From NCBI RefSeq assembly GCF_036014015.1, contig NZ_CP107905.1:7936001-8000000 (forward strand): a DNA stretch of 64,000 bases. Reading direction: 5' to 3'. How positions within the stretch are numbered: the stretch's first letter is position 1; each line of letters opens with the position of its first letter. Made by a program: the position numbers and the translations under genes. Source of the DNA: Streptomyces sp. NBC_00457. Its GTDB lineage: Bacteria > Actinomycetota > Actinomycetes > Streptomycetales > Streptomycetaceae. Under the pieces are notes generated by a model that was given only the letters and a program-made list of their open reading frames with translations, had not been told where the DNA came from and searched no databases. Shown one piece after another: positions 16,840-24,965 of the stretch.

Positions 16840-17649
16840 GTGAGTGTGCTCGACGAGATCATCGACGGAGTCCGTGCCGACCTCGCGGAGCGGCAGGCGC
16901 GCGTCAGCCTCGACGAGCTCAAGGAGCGCGCGGCGAAGGCCCCCGCGGCCAAGGACGGTCTGGCCGCCCTGCGCGGGGACGGCGTCAAGGTCATCTGCGA
17001 GGTCAAGCGCTCCAGCCCCTCCAAGGGCGCGCTGGCCGCCATCGCCGACCCGGCCGGACTCGCCGCGGACTACGAGGCGGGCGGCGCCGCCGTCATCTCC
17101 GTCCTCACCGAAGAGCGCCGCTTCGGCGGCTCGCTGGCCGACCTGGAGGCCGTCCGCGCCCGCGTGGACATCCCGGTCCTGCGCAAGGACTTCATCGTCA
17201 CGTCGTACCAGCTGTGGGAGGCCCGGGCCTACGGCGCCGACCTCGTCCTGCTGATCGTCGCCGCCCTCGACCAGCCCGCCCTGGAGTCCCTCGTCGAGCG
17301 CGCCGAGTCCATCGGGCTCACCCCGATCGTCGAGGTCCACGACGAGGACGAGGTCGACCGCGCCGTCGACGCCGGCGCCAAGATCATCGGCGTCAACGCC
17401 CGCGACCTCAAGACCCTCGAGGTCGACCGCGGCACCTTCGAGCGGGTCGCCCCCGAGATCCCCGAAGGCATCGTCAAGATCGCCGAATCCGGCGTCCGCG
17501 GCCCCCACGACCTCATCGCCTACGCCAACGCCGGCGCCGACGCCGTCCTCGTCGGCGAGTCCCTCGTCACCGGCAAGGACCCGAAGACAGCAGTGGCCGA
17601 CCTGGTGGCAGCGGGCGCCCACCCCGCACTCCGCCACGGCCGCGGCTGA
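16840..17649 (+). CDS. trpC: Indole-3-glycerol-phosphate synthase
   Basis: TrpC closes the indole ring from CdRP. GTG 16840 with GGAAGGGG (16823-16830) upstream gives 269 residues. The barrel motifs are '[21 protein letters not shown]' (catalytic Lys/Glu and phosphate loop), '[20 protein letters not shown]', '[32 protein letters not shown]', '[15 protein letters not shown]', '[15 protein letters not shown]' and '[14 protein letters not shown]'. It is monofunctional, without a fused TrpF. It opens the trpC-trpM-trpB-trpA operon. The 135-bp leader has no run of Trp codons, so classical attenuation is not visible. Confidence 0.97.
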   Translation: MSVLDEIIDGVRADLAERQARVSLDELKERAAKAPAAKDGLAALRGDGVKVICEVKRSSPSKGALAAIADPAGLAADYEAGGAAVISVLTEERRFGGSLADLEAVRARVDIPVLRKDFIVTSYQLWEARAYGADLVLLIVAALDQPALESLVERAESIGLTPIVEVHDEDEVDRAVDAGAKIIGVNARDLKTLEVDRGTFERVAPEIPEGIVKIAESGVRGPHDLIAYANAGADAVLVGESLVTGKDPKTAVADLVAAGAHPALRHGRG

Positions 17650-17671
17650 TCACCCGGTAGGGTTACCGCCG

Positions 17672-17893
17672 ATGACTCTCTCGCTGACCGTGACAACCGT
17701 GGACCGGCACGCCCGCCTCGCACGCGGCTGCCGCCCCCGGGGTTGCCGCGCGCCGGCACGCAGGGTGCACGGCCGCAGGGTGCGTTACGTCATCGGAGAC
17801 GAACCCGGGCAGGTGAACGGCCGCCGATGGCAGCGCCCCGTGAGGGGCGCGGGGAACTGCGCGACCAGCCACAACGGTCCCGCAGCCAACTGA
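17672..17893 (+). CDS. trpM: Small basic protein TrpM/TrpX between trpC and trpB
   Basis: A 73-residue ORF (MTLSLTVTTVDRHARLARGC) occupies the position of the small trpX/trpM gene known from Streptomyces trpCXBA operons, reported as a modulator of tryptophan synthesis and development. It is rich in Arg and Gly with three cysteines ('CRPRGCRAPARRVHGRRVRY'). The last 20 residues (54-73) are encoded by a copy of the interspersed repeat found elsewhere in the window, so the C-terminus looks acquired. The start has no strong ribosome site. Function rests on position and the literature for the family. Confidence 0.72.
   Translation: MTLSLTVTTVDRHARLARGCRPRGCRAPARRVHGRRVRYVIGDEPGQVNGRRWQRPVRGAGNCATSHNGPAAN
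17833..17890 (+). repeat. Interspersed REP-like element, copy 2, inside the 3' end of trpM
   Basis: GCGCCCCGTGAGGGGCGC forms a hairpin, followed by GGGGAACTGCGCGACCAGCC and ACAACGG. The same blocks occur at 38243 (same strand) and reversed at 45005. The copy ends at the trpM stop codon and lies 62 bp before trpB. Confidence 0.75.
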
Positions 17894-17952
17894 TCACCTC
17901 CGCCCCCACGGCGATTAGTGTCTTTTCCACGCACTCACCGTGAGGTATCCGC

Positions 17953-19239
17953 ATGCCCAGCGACTTCTTCATCCCCGACCCCCAGGGTCAACTCCCCAGC
18001 CCCGAAGGCTACTTCGGCGCATTCGGCGGCAAGTTCATCCCGGAGGCCCTCGTGGCCGCCGTGGACGAGGTAGCCGTCGAGTACGACAAGGCCAAGCACG
18101 ACCCCGAGTTCGCCCGAGAACTCGACGACCTCTTGGTCAACTACACCGGCCGCCCCAGCGCCCTCACCGAAGTCCCCCGCTTCGCCGAGCACGCCGGAGG
18201 CCCCCGCATCTTCCTCAAGCGGGAAGACCTGAACCACACCGGCTCGCACAAGATCAACAACGTGCTCGGCCAGGCCCTGCTCACCAAGCGCATGGGCAAG
18301 ACCCGAGTGATCGCCGAGACCGGAGCCGGCCAGCACGGCGTCGCGACCGCCACCGCCTGCGCGCTGTTCGGCCTCGAGTGCACCATCTACATGGGCGAGA
18401 TCGACACCCGGCGCCAGGCCCTCAACGTGGCCCGCATGCGCATGCTCGGCGCCGAGGTCATCGCCGTGAAGTCGGGATCTCGCACCCTCAAGGACGCCAT
18501 CAACGAGGCGTTCCGCGACTGGGTGGCGAACGTCGACCACACCCACTACCTCTTCGGCACGGTCGCCGGCCCGCACCCCTTCCCCGCCATGGTCCGCGAC
18601 TTCCACCGTGTGATCGGCGTCGAGACCCGCCGCCAGCTGCTGGAGCGCGCGGGCCGTCTCCCCGACGCCGCCATCGCCTGCGTCGGCGGCGGCTCCAACG
18701 CCATCGGTCTCTTCCACGCCTTCATCCCCGACCCGGAGGTACGCCTCATCGGCTGCGAGCCCGCGGGCCACGGCGTCGAGACCGGTGAGCACGCGGCGAC
18801 CCTGACCGCGGGTGAGCCCGGCATCCTCCACGGTTCCCGGAGCTACGTCCTCCAGGACGAGGAGGGCCAGATCACGGAGCCGTACTCGATCTCGGCCGGT
18901 CTGGACTACCCGGGCATCGGACCCGAGCACTCCTACCTCAAGGACACCGGTCGCGCCGAGTACCGCGCGGTCACCGACGACGCCGCCATGCAGGCCCTGC
19001 GCCTGCTCTCGCGGACCGAGGGCATCATCCCGGCGATCGAGAGCGCGCACGCGCTCGCAGGCGCGCTCGAAGTCGGCCGGGAGCTGGGCAAGGACGGGCT
19101 GATCGTGGTCAACCTGTCGGGCCGCGGTGACAAGGACATGGACACCGCAGCCCGCTACTTCGGGCTGTACGACACCGACGCCGAGGTCGCCGCCGACGCC
19201 GGCAGCGAGACCGCCGAGATCGAGGGGGACGCCAAGTGA
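17953..19239 (+). CDS. trpB: Tryptophan synthase beta chain
   Basis: TrpB condenses indole with serine using PLP. The 428-residue protein has '[17 protein letters not shown]', '[15 protein letters not shown]', the PLP lysine in '[20 protein letters not shown]', '[20 protein letters not shown]', the phosphate-binding '[15 protein letters not shown]', and '[19 protein letters not shown]'. It also has '[19 protein letters not shown]'. The COMM-domain residues that contact TrpA are present, so this is the TrpB1 type. A short acidic C-terminal tail ('[19 protein letters not shown]') extends the usual length slightly. It overlaps trpA by 4 nt. Confidence 0.97.
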   Translation: MPSDFFIPDPQGQLPSPEGYFGAFGGKFIPEALVAAVDEVAVEYDKAKHDPEFARELDDLLVNYTGRPSALTEVPRFAEHAGGPRIFLKREDLNHTGSHKINNVLGQALLTKRMGKTRVIAETGAGQHGVATATACALFGLECTIYMGEIDTRRQALNVARMRMLGAEVIAVKSGSRTLKDAINEAFRDWVANVDHTHYLFGTVAGPHPFPAMVRDFHRVIGVETRRQLLERAGRLPDAAIACVGGGSNAIGLFHAFIPDPEVRLIGCEPAGHGVETGEHAATLTAGEPGILHGSRSYVLQDEEGQITEPYSISAGLDYPGIGPEHSYLKDTGRAEYRAVTDDAAMQALRLLSRTEGIIPAIESAHALAGALEVGRELGKDGLIVVNLSGRGDKDMDTAARYFGLYDTDAEVAADAGSETAEIEGDAK

Positions 19240-20054
19240 GCGGCAACATCCAGCTGTTGACGGACACCCTCGCGGGCGCGAAGGCGGAGGGCCGGTCCGC
19301 CCTGATCGCCTACCTCCCGGCCGGCTTCCCGACCGTCGACGGCGGCATCGAGGCGATCAAGGCCGCCTTCGACGGCGGCGCCGACGTCGTCGAGGTCGGT
19401 CTGCCGCACAGCGACCCCGTCCTCGACGGCCCGGTCATCCAGACCGCCGACGACATCGCCCTGCGCGGCGGCGTCAAGATCGCCGACGTGATGCGCACGG
19501 TGCGCGAGACGTACGAGGCGACCGGCAAGCCGGTGCTCGTGATGACGTACTGGAATCCGATCGACCGCTACGGCGTCGAGCGCTTCACCGCCGAACTGGC
19601 CGAGGCGGGCGGGGCGGGCTGCATCCTGCCCGACCTGCCCGTGCAGGAGTCGGCGCTGTGGAGGGAGCACGCCGAGAAGCACGGCCTGGCGACCGTCTTC
19701 GTGGTCGCGCCCAGCAGCAAGGACGAGCGGCTCGCGCAGATCACCGCCGCGGGCAGCGGCTTCGTCTACGCCGCCTCGCTCATGGGCGTCACCGGTACCC
19801 GTGAGTCGGTCGGCGCCCAGGCCCACGACCTGGTCCAGCGCACCCGGGCCACCGGCACCGGCCTGCCCGTCTGCGTCGGCCTCGGCGTCTCCAACGCGGC
19901 CCAGGCCGCCGAGGTCGCCGGCTTCGCCGACGGCGTGATCGTCGGCTCGGCCTTCGTGAAGCGGATGCTGGACGCGGCGGACGACGCAGCCGGTGTCGAG
20001 GCGGTCCGCGGCCTCGCCGGTGAGCTGGCGAAGGGCGTGCGCGGGCAGGCGTAA
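19236..20054 (+). CDS. trpA: Tryptophan synthase alpha chain
   Basis: TrpA cleaves indole-3-glycerol phosphate to indole and glyceraldehyde 3-phosphate. The 272-residue barrel contains '[20 protein letters not shown]', the catalytic Glu in '[20 protein letters not shown]', the catalytic Asp in '[15 protein letters not shown]', '[15 protein letters not shown]', '[19 protein letters not shown]' and the phosphate loop '[15 protein letters not shown]'. The common signature reads '[10 protein letters not shown]' here where many enzymes have 'PFSDPxADGP', a conservative variant. It ends the trp operon 44 nt before a strong hairpin. Confidence 0.97.
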   Translation: MSGNIQLLTDTLAGAKAEGRSALIAYLPAGFPTVDGGIEAIKAAFDGGADVVEVGLPHSDPVLDGPVIQTADDIALRGGVKIADVMRTVRETYEATGKPVLVMTYWNPIDRYGVERFTAELAEAGGAGCILPDLPVQESALWREHAEKHGLATVFVVAPSSKDERLAQITAAGSGFVYAASLMGVTGTRESVGAQAHDLVQRTRATGTGLPVCVGLGVSNAAQAAEVAGFADGVIVGSAFVKRMLDAADDAAGVEAVRGLAGELAKGVRGQA

Positions 20055-20098
20055 CAACCGGGATTTCATACAGGTCCCTCTTCCGGGTGGACCTGGGA

Positions 20099-20125
20099 CC
20101 GGGGAGGCGCGGTGCGCCTCCCCGG
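20099..20125 (+). terminator. trpA: Terminator hairpin after trpA
   Basis: CCGGGGAGGCGC (20099-20110) and GCGCCTCCCCGG (20114-20125) form a perfect 12-bp stem with a GGT loop, followed by TTCGTTCT. It is only 14 nt before the next start at 20140, so the downstream promoter would have to lie before the hairpin or expression depends on read-through. Confidence 0.8.
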
Positions 20126-20139
20126 TTCGTTCTGTGGGT

Positions 20140-20913
20140 GTGAGCGAGAAGAACCGTGAGGGAAAGCGCACCGCCCGTGAGCGGCTGGCGGTCGAGCGTG
20201 AGAAGCAGAATGCCGCGGACAAGCGCCGACGGGCCCTGATCGTGGGCGCGAGCGTCGTCTGCGTCCTGGGGCTCGCGGCGGTGATCGGCGTCGTCGCGGC
20301 CAACGCGGGCAAGGACGACAGCGAGAGCTCGGGCCCGCTCGTGGCGCCCTCGGGGGCGAACGGCGAGGACAATCTCGCCATCCCGGTCGGCAAGAACAGC
20401 GCCAAGTCGACGCTCACGGTGTGGGAGGACTTCCGCTGCCCGGCCTGCAAGTCCTTCGAGACGGTGTACCGCTCGGCCATCCATGAACTGACCGACTCCG
20501 GACAGCTCAGAGTCGAGTACCGCCTCGCGACGATCATCGACGGCAACATGCGCGGCACCGGCTCCCGCAACGCGGCCAACGCGGCGGCCTGTGCCCAGGA
20601 CGCCGGAAAGTTCCCCGCGTACCACGACGTGCTGTTCGACAACCAGCCGCCCGAGACCGACGACGCCTTCGGCGAGAACAGCAAGCTCATCGAGCTGGCC
20701 GCCAAGGTCGACGGCCTCGACACTCCCGCCTTCCGGACCTGCGTGGAGAAGGGCACCTACAACAACTGGGTCGAGAAGTCCGCGGCCGCCTTCCAGGACG
20801 GCGGCTTCAGCGGCACGCCGACCGTGCTGCTCGACGGGAAGAACATCCTGCAGGACCAGTCGATGACGCCGGCGAAGCTGAAGCAGCTGGTGCAGGAGGC
20901 GAACAAGGCGTGA
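20140..20913 (+). CDS. Membrane-anchored DsbA-like thioredoxin-fold protein
   Basis: GTG 20140 gives 257 residues. A charged cytoplasmic N-terminus ('KNREGKRTARERLAVEREKQ') is followed by one membrane anchor (about residues 32-53, 'RALIVGASVVCVLGLAAVIG'), a linker, and a DsbA-type thioredoxin domain. The active site is 'WEDFRCPACKSFETVY' with CPAC. The cis-proline loop is 'GFSGTPTVLLDGKNI'. The type is that of actinobacterial extracytoplasmic thiol-disulfide oxidoreductases. It precedes lgt by 81 bp, as in many streptomycetes; both act on exported proteins. Confidence 0.88.
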   Translation: MSEKNREGKRTARERLAVEREKQNAADKRRRALIVGASVVCVLGLAAVIGVVAANAGKDDSESSGPLVAPSGANGEDNLAIPVGKNSAKSTLTVWEDFRCPACKSFETVYRSAIHELTDSGQLRVEYRLATIIDGNMRGTGSRNAANAAACAQDAGKFPAYHDVLFDNQPPETDDAFGENSKLIELAAKVDGLDTPAFRTCVEKGTYNNWVEKSAAAFQDGGFSGTPTVLLDGKNILQDQSMTPAKLKQLVQEANKA

Positions 20914-20994
20914 GCCGGGGTGCCCGCCCGTTACGCACCCGTTGCCGGGCCGCTTGCCGTGGGCGCGGCCCGGCAGGGTAGCGTCGACCTTGCC

Positions 20995-21942
20995 ATGGAA
21001 CTTGCCTACATTCCCAGCCCGTCGCGCGGGGTGATCCACCTCGGCCCCATTCCGCTGCGCGGCTATGCGTTCTGCATCATCATCGGCGTCTTCGTCGCCG
21101 TCTGGCTCGGCGGCAGGCGCTGGGTCGCCCGGGGCGGGCGGGCCGGCACGGTGGCCGACATCTCTGTCTGGGCCGTGCCCTTCGGCCTCGTCGGCGGTCG
21201 GCTCTACCACGTGATCACGGACTACCAGCTGTACTTCAGCGAAGGCCGCGACTGGGTGGACGCCTTCAAGATCTGGGAGGGCGGCCTCGGCATCTGGGGC
21301 GCGATCGCGTTCGGCGCGCTGGGTGCGTGGATCGGCTGCCGCCGTCGTGGCCTCCCGCTGCCCGCCTACGCCGACGCCGTCGCCCCCGGCATCGCTCTCG
21401 CGCAGGCCATCGGACGCTGGGGCAACTGGTTCAACCAGGAGCTGTACGGGCGGGAGACCGACCTGCCCTGGGCCCTGCACATCACGTCCACGGCGGACGG
21501 CCGGGTGCCCGGGTACTACCACCCGACGTTCCTGTACGAGTCGCTGTGGTGCATCGGCGTCGCGGTCCTCGTCATCTGGGCCGACCGCCGCTTCAAGCTC
21601 GGGCACGGGCGGGCCTTCGCGCTGTACGTCGCCTCGTACTGCGTCGGCCGGTTCTGGATCGAGTACATGCGGGTCGACGAGGCCCACCACATCCTGGGCC
21701 TCCGCCTCAACAACTGGACCGCCCTGCTCCTGTTCCTGCTCGCGGTGGCCTACATCGTGGTGTCGGCGAAGAAGCGGCCGGGGCGGGAAGAGATCATCGA
21801 GCCGGATCCGGAGGCGGTCGCGGATGCGGATGCGGATGCCTCCGGCGGTTCGGCCGACGGTGATGATGCCGCCGATGACGACGTGAAGGACAAGGCCGAG
21901 GCCGAGGCCGAATCCGAGTCGGGGTCCGCGAAGAAGACCTGA
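20995..21942 (+). CDS. lgt: Prolipoprotein diacylglyceryl transferase
   Basis: Lgt attaches diacylglycerol to the lipobox cysteine of prelipoproteins in the cytoplasmic membrane. ATG 20995 gives 315 residues (MELAYIPSPSRGVIHLGP). The Lgt signature 'AIGRWGNWFNQELYGRETDL' is complete, with the essential arginine, and 'LVGGRLYHVITDYQLYF', 'IWEGGLGIWGAIAFGALGAW' and 'YHPTFLYESLWCIGVAVLVI' match the family. Seven membrane segments can be drawn. The C-terminal ~45 residues form a highly acidic tail (Asp/Glu/Ala rich), a feature I associate with actinobacterial Lgt. A strong hairpin follows. Confidence 0.96.
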   Translation: MELAYIPSPSRGVIHLGPIPLRGYAFCIIIGVFVAVWLGGRRWVARGGRAGTVADISVWAVPFGLVGGRLYHVITDYQLYFSEGRDWVDAFKIWEGGLGIWGAIAFGALGAWIGCRRRGLPLPAYADAVAPGIALAQAIGRWGNWFNQELYGRETDLPWALHITSTADGRVPGYYHPTFLYESLWCIGVAVLVIWADRRFKLGHGRAFALYVASYCVGRFWIEYMRVDEAHHILGLRLNNWTALLLFLLAVAYIVVSAKKRPGREEIIEPDPEAVADADADASGGSADGDDAADDDVKDKAEAEAESESGSAKKT

Positions 21943-21961
21943 AGGTCGGTTGTACGTCGAT

Positions 21962-21993
21962 GAGGGCGCCCGCGCGCTTGTGCGGGCGCCCTC
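21962..21993. terminator. Bidirectional terminator between lgt and the convergent operon
   Basis: GAGGGCGCCCGC (21962-21973) and GCGGGCGCCCTC (21982-21993) form a perfect 12-bp stem with an 8-nt loop, 19 nt after lgt and 19 nt beyond the end of the minus-strand operon. GTTGTGT follows on the plus strand. Its position suits termination from both sides. Confidence 0.85.
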
Positions 21994-22012
21994 GTTGTGT
22001 CCGGGGACGGGG

Positions 22013-22825
22013 TCAGCGGCGGCGTGCCAGGGACAGGGTTCGTTGCGCCGCCGCCACTACCGCCGCGTCGATGAACGTTCCGTTCGGGAGGGCCTGGGCG
22101 CCCAGCTCTCCTGTGGCTGCCTTGACGATCGTCTCCGCGTGTTCCAGTTCCTCCTCCGTGGGGAGGTAGGCGCGTTCGATGACGGGGAGTTGGCGGGGGT
22201 GGATGGCGGCGCGGCCCAGGAAGCCGAGGGTGCGGCCGTGGGCGCAGGACGCGGTCAGGCCGTCCAGGTCACGGGTGTCGGGGTGGACCGACTGGGGTGG
22301 TGGCGGGAGGCCGGCCGCGCGGGCGGCGACGATCACGCGGGAGCGGGACCAGTCCAGGCCCGCGTCGTGCCGAACACCCAGGTCGGCCCGGAGGTCCGCC
22401 TCGCCCAGGGCGATGCCGTGGAGTGCGGGGTGGGCGGACGCGATCGCGTAGGCGTGTTCGACGGCGAGGGCGGATTCCAGGAGGGCGTACAGGGGTGGGC
22501 CGGAGTGGAGTTCCGCGATGCGGACGACCTGTTCGGGGGTGGACACCTTCGGGAGGCGCAGGCCGGACAGGCCCGGGAGACGTGCCAGTGCGGTGAGGTC
22601 GGCCGCCGCGAACGGGCCGTCCAGGGCGTTGACGCGGACGTGGACCGGGACCGGCTGGGGGTCGGAGAGGAGTTCGGCCGCTGCCGCGCGGGCGTAGGCC
22701 TTACGGTCCGGGGCTACCGCGTCCTCCAGGTCGATCACGACCACGTCGGCGCCCGAGGCGAGCGCCTTGGTGATGACGTGTGGGCGGTCGCCGGGGACGT
22801 AGAGCCAGGTCAGGGGGAAGGTCAC
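22013..22825 (-). CDS. CitE/HpcH-type CoA-ester lyase or aldolase
   Basis: GTG 22825 gives 270 residues (VTFPLTWLYVPGDRPHVITK). It belongs to the CitE-like branch of the HpcH/HpaI barrel family: 'LYVPGDRP' phosphate/CoA loop, 'GADVVVIDLEDAVAPDRKAYAR' with an acidic Mg site, 'VHVRVNALDGPF', the catalytic Glu in 'YALLESALAVEHAY', and 'GIALGEADLRADLG' with the metal Asp. Relatives cleave citramalyl-, malyl- or beta-methylmalyl-CoA, or act as thioesterases. It is the last gene of the seven-gene operon and overlaps the CoA-transferase gene by 4 nt. The pair suggests activation of an acid to a CoA ester followed by retro-aldol cleavage; the substrate is unknown. Confidence 0.86.
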   Translation of the reverse strand: MTFPLTWLYVPGDRPHVITKALASGADVVVIDLEDAVAPDRKAYARAAAAELLSDPQPVPVHVRVNALDGPFAAADLTALARLPGLSGLRLPKVSTPEQVVRIAELHSGPPLYALLESALAVEHAYAIASAHPALHGIALGEADLRADLGVRHDAGLDWSRSRVIVAARAAGLPPPPQSVHPDTRDLDGLTASCAHGRTLGFLGRAAIHPRQLPVIERAYLPTEEELEHAETIVKAATGELGAQALPNGTFIDAAVVAAAQRTLSLARRR

Positions 22826-24075
22826 CGTACGGAGCCTTCCTTGCGCAAAGCCTCCAACTCGGTGGCCGTCAGGCCGAGTTCGGTGAGGACCTGCTCCGTG
22901 TCCGCGCCGTGCGGGCGGCCCGGCCAGCGGATCGCGCCGGGGGTGTCGGAGAGGCGGAAGAGGACGTTCTGCATGCGCAGGGGGCCCAGTTCCGGGTCGT
23001 CGACGGTGGTGATCGTGCCGAGGGCCTGGTACTGCGGGTCGGTCAGCACATCCCGTACGTCCTGGATCGGGGCCACCGCCGCCTCCGCCTTCTCGAAGGC
23101 CGCCAGCACCTCGGCGCGGGGGCGTTCGGCGATCCAGGTGCCGACCGCCTCGTCGAGGACGTCGGAGTGGCGGGCCCGGTCGGCGCCCGTCGCGAACCAG
23201 GGTTCGTCGATCAGGTCCGGGCGGCCGACGAGACGCAGCACGCGTTCCGCGACCGACTGGGCCGAGGTCGAGACGGCGACCCAGGTGCCGTCCGCGGTGC
23301 GGTAGGTGTTGCGCGGGGCGTTGTTGGCGGACCGGTTGCCGGTGCGTTCCTGCACGTAGCCGAGCTGGTCGTACCAGGTCGGGTGGGGGCCGAGCACCGT
23401 CAGGATCGGTTCGATGAGGGCCATGTCGACGACTTGACCGGCGCCGGTGCGGTCGCGGGCGGCGAGGGCGGTCATCACGGCGTACGACGTCGCCAGGCCC
23501 GCGATCGAGTCGGCGAGGCCGAACGGCGGGAGCGTCGGGGGCGCGTCGGGCTCGCCGGTGATCGCGGCGAAGCCGCTCATCGCCTCGGCGAGCGTGCCGA
23601 AGCCGGGGCGGTGGGCGTAGGGGCCGAACTGGCCGAAGCCGGTGACGCGGGTGAGGACCAGGCGGGGGTTGGCGGCCGACAGCTCCGGCCAGCCGAGGTC
23701 CCACTTCTCCAGGGTGCCGGGGCGGAAGTTCTCGATGACGACGTCGGCGGTGGCGGCGAGGCGCAGGAGGGTGGTGCGGCCGCCGGGCTTGGAGAGGTCC
23801 AGGGTGATCGTGCGCTTGTTGCGGCCGAGGAGTTTCCACCACAGGCCGACTCCGTCCTTCGCCGGGCCGTGGCCTCGGGCGGGGTCCGGTTTCGTCGGGT
23901 GCTCGACCTTGATGACCTCGGCACCGAAGTCACCGAGGAGAGTGGCGGCGAGGGGGCCGGCGAAGAGGGTGGCCAGGTCGAGGACGCGGAGGCCGGTCAG
24001 CGGGGGTGTGGGGTGGTGTGTGGGGTGGTGTGTGGCTCGGGGTGTGGTTCGGGGTGTGGCTTCGGGTGTGCTCAT
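22822..24075 (-). CDS. CaiB/BaiF family (family III) CoA-transferase
   Basis: ATG 24075 gives 417 residues. After a low-complexity N-terminus with repeated Thr-Pro-His ('TPRTTPRATHHPTHHPTPPL'), encoded by TG-rich repeats at about 24000-24070, the family III fold begins: 'GLRVLDLATLFAGPLAATLLGDFGAEVIKVEHP', 'WWKLLGRNKRTITLDLSKP', 'ADVVIENFRPGTLEKWDLGW', 'LVLTRVTGFGQFGPYAHRPG'. The catalytic aspartate region is 'GAGQVVDMALIEPIL'. Such enzymes move CoA between carboxylic acids through an aspartyl-CoA anhydride. It overlaps the ribokinase gene by 4 nt (ATGA) and the CitE-like gene by 4 nt. Confidence 0.9.
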   Translation of the reverse strand: MSTPEATPRTTPRATHHPTHHPTPPLTGLRVLDLATLFAGPLAATLLGDFGAEVIKVEHPTKPDPARGHGPAKDGVGLWWKLLGRNKRTITLDLSKPGGRTTLLRLAATADVVIENFRPGTLEKWDLGWPELSAANPRLVLTRVTGFGQFGPYAHRPGFGTLAEAMSGFAAITGEPDAPPTLPPFGLADSIAGLATSYAVMTALAARDRTGAGQVVDMALIEPILTVLGPHPTWYDQLGYVQERTGNRSANNAPRNTYRTADGTWVAVSTSAQSVAERVLRLVGRPDLIDEPWFATGADRARHSDVLDEAVGTWIAERPRAEVLAAFEKAEAAVAPIQDVRDVLTDPQYQALGTITTVDDPELGPLRMQNVLFRLSDTPGAIRWPGRPHGADTEQVLTELGLTATELEALRKEGSVR

Positions 24076-24965
24076 GAGGCGAACTGCGCTTCGATCTCCT
24101 GGCGGGTCGGCATCGACGCCGACGCTCCCGCTCGCTGTACGGACAGTGCGGCTGCCGCGGCGGCCCACGCCAGGGCCTGCCGCATGGGGCGCGTCTCGGT
24201 GAGGGCCACCGCGAGGGCGCCGACGAAGGTGTCGCCCGCGCCGGTCGAGTCCACGGCGGTGACGTTCGGGGCCGGGACGGTGAGGGGCTCCTGACCGCGG
24301 GCCGCGTACAGGCTGCCGGAGGCGCCGAGTGTGATGACCACTTCCGGTACCTGGTCGAGCAGGACGTACGCGGCGGCGTGGGGGTCGGGGATGCCGGTGA
24401 GCGTGGCCGCCTCGTGCTCGTTCGGGACCAACAGGTCGGTGGCGGCGAGGAGTTCGGGGGGCAGGGGCTGGGCCGGGGCGGGCGTGAGGATCGTACGGAC
24501 ACCATGGGCGCGTGCCGCTTCGGCGCCCGCGAGGACCGCGGTGAGCGGGATCTCCAGTTGGAGGAGCAGGGCGTCGACGGAGGCGATCAGGCCCTCGTCG
24601 CCGGGCGTGAGGTGGTCGAGGGTGCCGTTGGCTCCGGGGACCACGACGATCGCGTTGCTGCCGTCGTCGTCCACCACGATGTGGGCGGTGCCGGACGGGC
24701 CTTCCGTGGTGCGCAGGTGGTCGGTGTCCACGCCGGAGTGTTCGAGGGTGGAACGGAGGCGGGCGCCGAAGCCGTCGTTGCCGACCGCGCCGATCATCGA
24801 GACGGTGGCGCCCGCGCGGGCGGCGGCGATCGCCTGGTTGGCGCCCTTGCCGCCGGGGATCGTGCGGAATGCGCGGCCGGTGACTGTTTCGCCGCGTTGT
24901 GGAGCCTTCTCGACGTAGGCCACCAGGTCCATGTTCGTGCTGCCGAGTACGGCGATGTGGGTCAT
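24072..24965 (-). CDS. rbsK: Ribokinase (PfkB family sugar kinase)
   Basis: The 297-residue PfkB kinase has 'VLGSTNMDLVAYVEKAPQRGE', the N-terminal signature 'IPGGKGANQAIAAARAGATV', 'IGAVGNDGFGARLRSTLEHSGVD', the acceptor-lid strand 'GTAHIVVDDDGSNAIVVVPG', and the C-terminal signature 'VDSTGAGDTFVGALAVALTE' with the anion hole and catalytic Asp. These match ribokinase more closely than fructokinase or nucleoside kinases. It would make ribose 5-phosphate from ribose. No ribose transporter is adjacent. Instead it follows four ADP-ribosylglycohydrolase-type genes, so its ribose may come from inside the cell (inference). Confidence 0.9.
   Translation of the reverse strand: MTHIAVLGSTNMDLVAYVEKAPQRGETVTGRAFRTIPGGKGANQAIAAARAGATVSMIGAVGNDGFGARLRSTLEHSGVDTDHLRTTEGPSGTAHIVVDDDGSNAIVVVPGANGTLDHLTPGDEGLIASVDALLLQLEIPLTAVLAGAEAARAHGVRTILTPAPAQPLPPELLAATDLLVPNEHEAATLTGIPDPHAAAYVLLDQVPEVVITLGASGSLYAARGQEPLTVPAPNVTAVDSTGAGDTFVGALAVALTETRPMRQALAWAAAAAALSVQRAGASASMPTRQEIEAQFAS

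Noticed and set aside
24000..24070. TG-rich repeat at the CoA-transferase start as a regulatory array
   Set aside because: It is inside the coding frame, encodes a Thr/Pro/His low-complexity N-terminus, and overlaps the ribokinase stop; simple slippage explains it.
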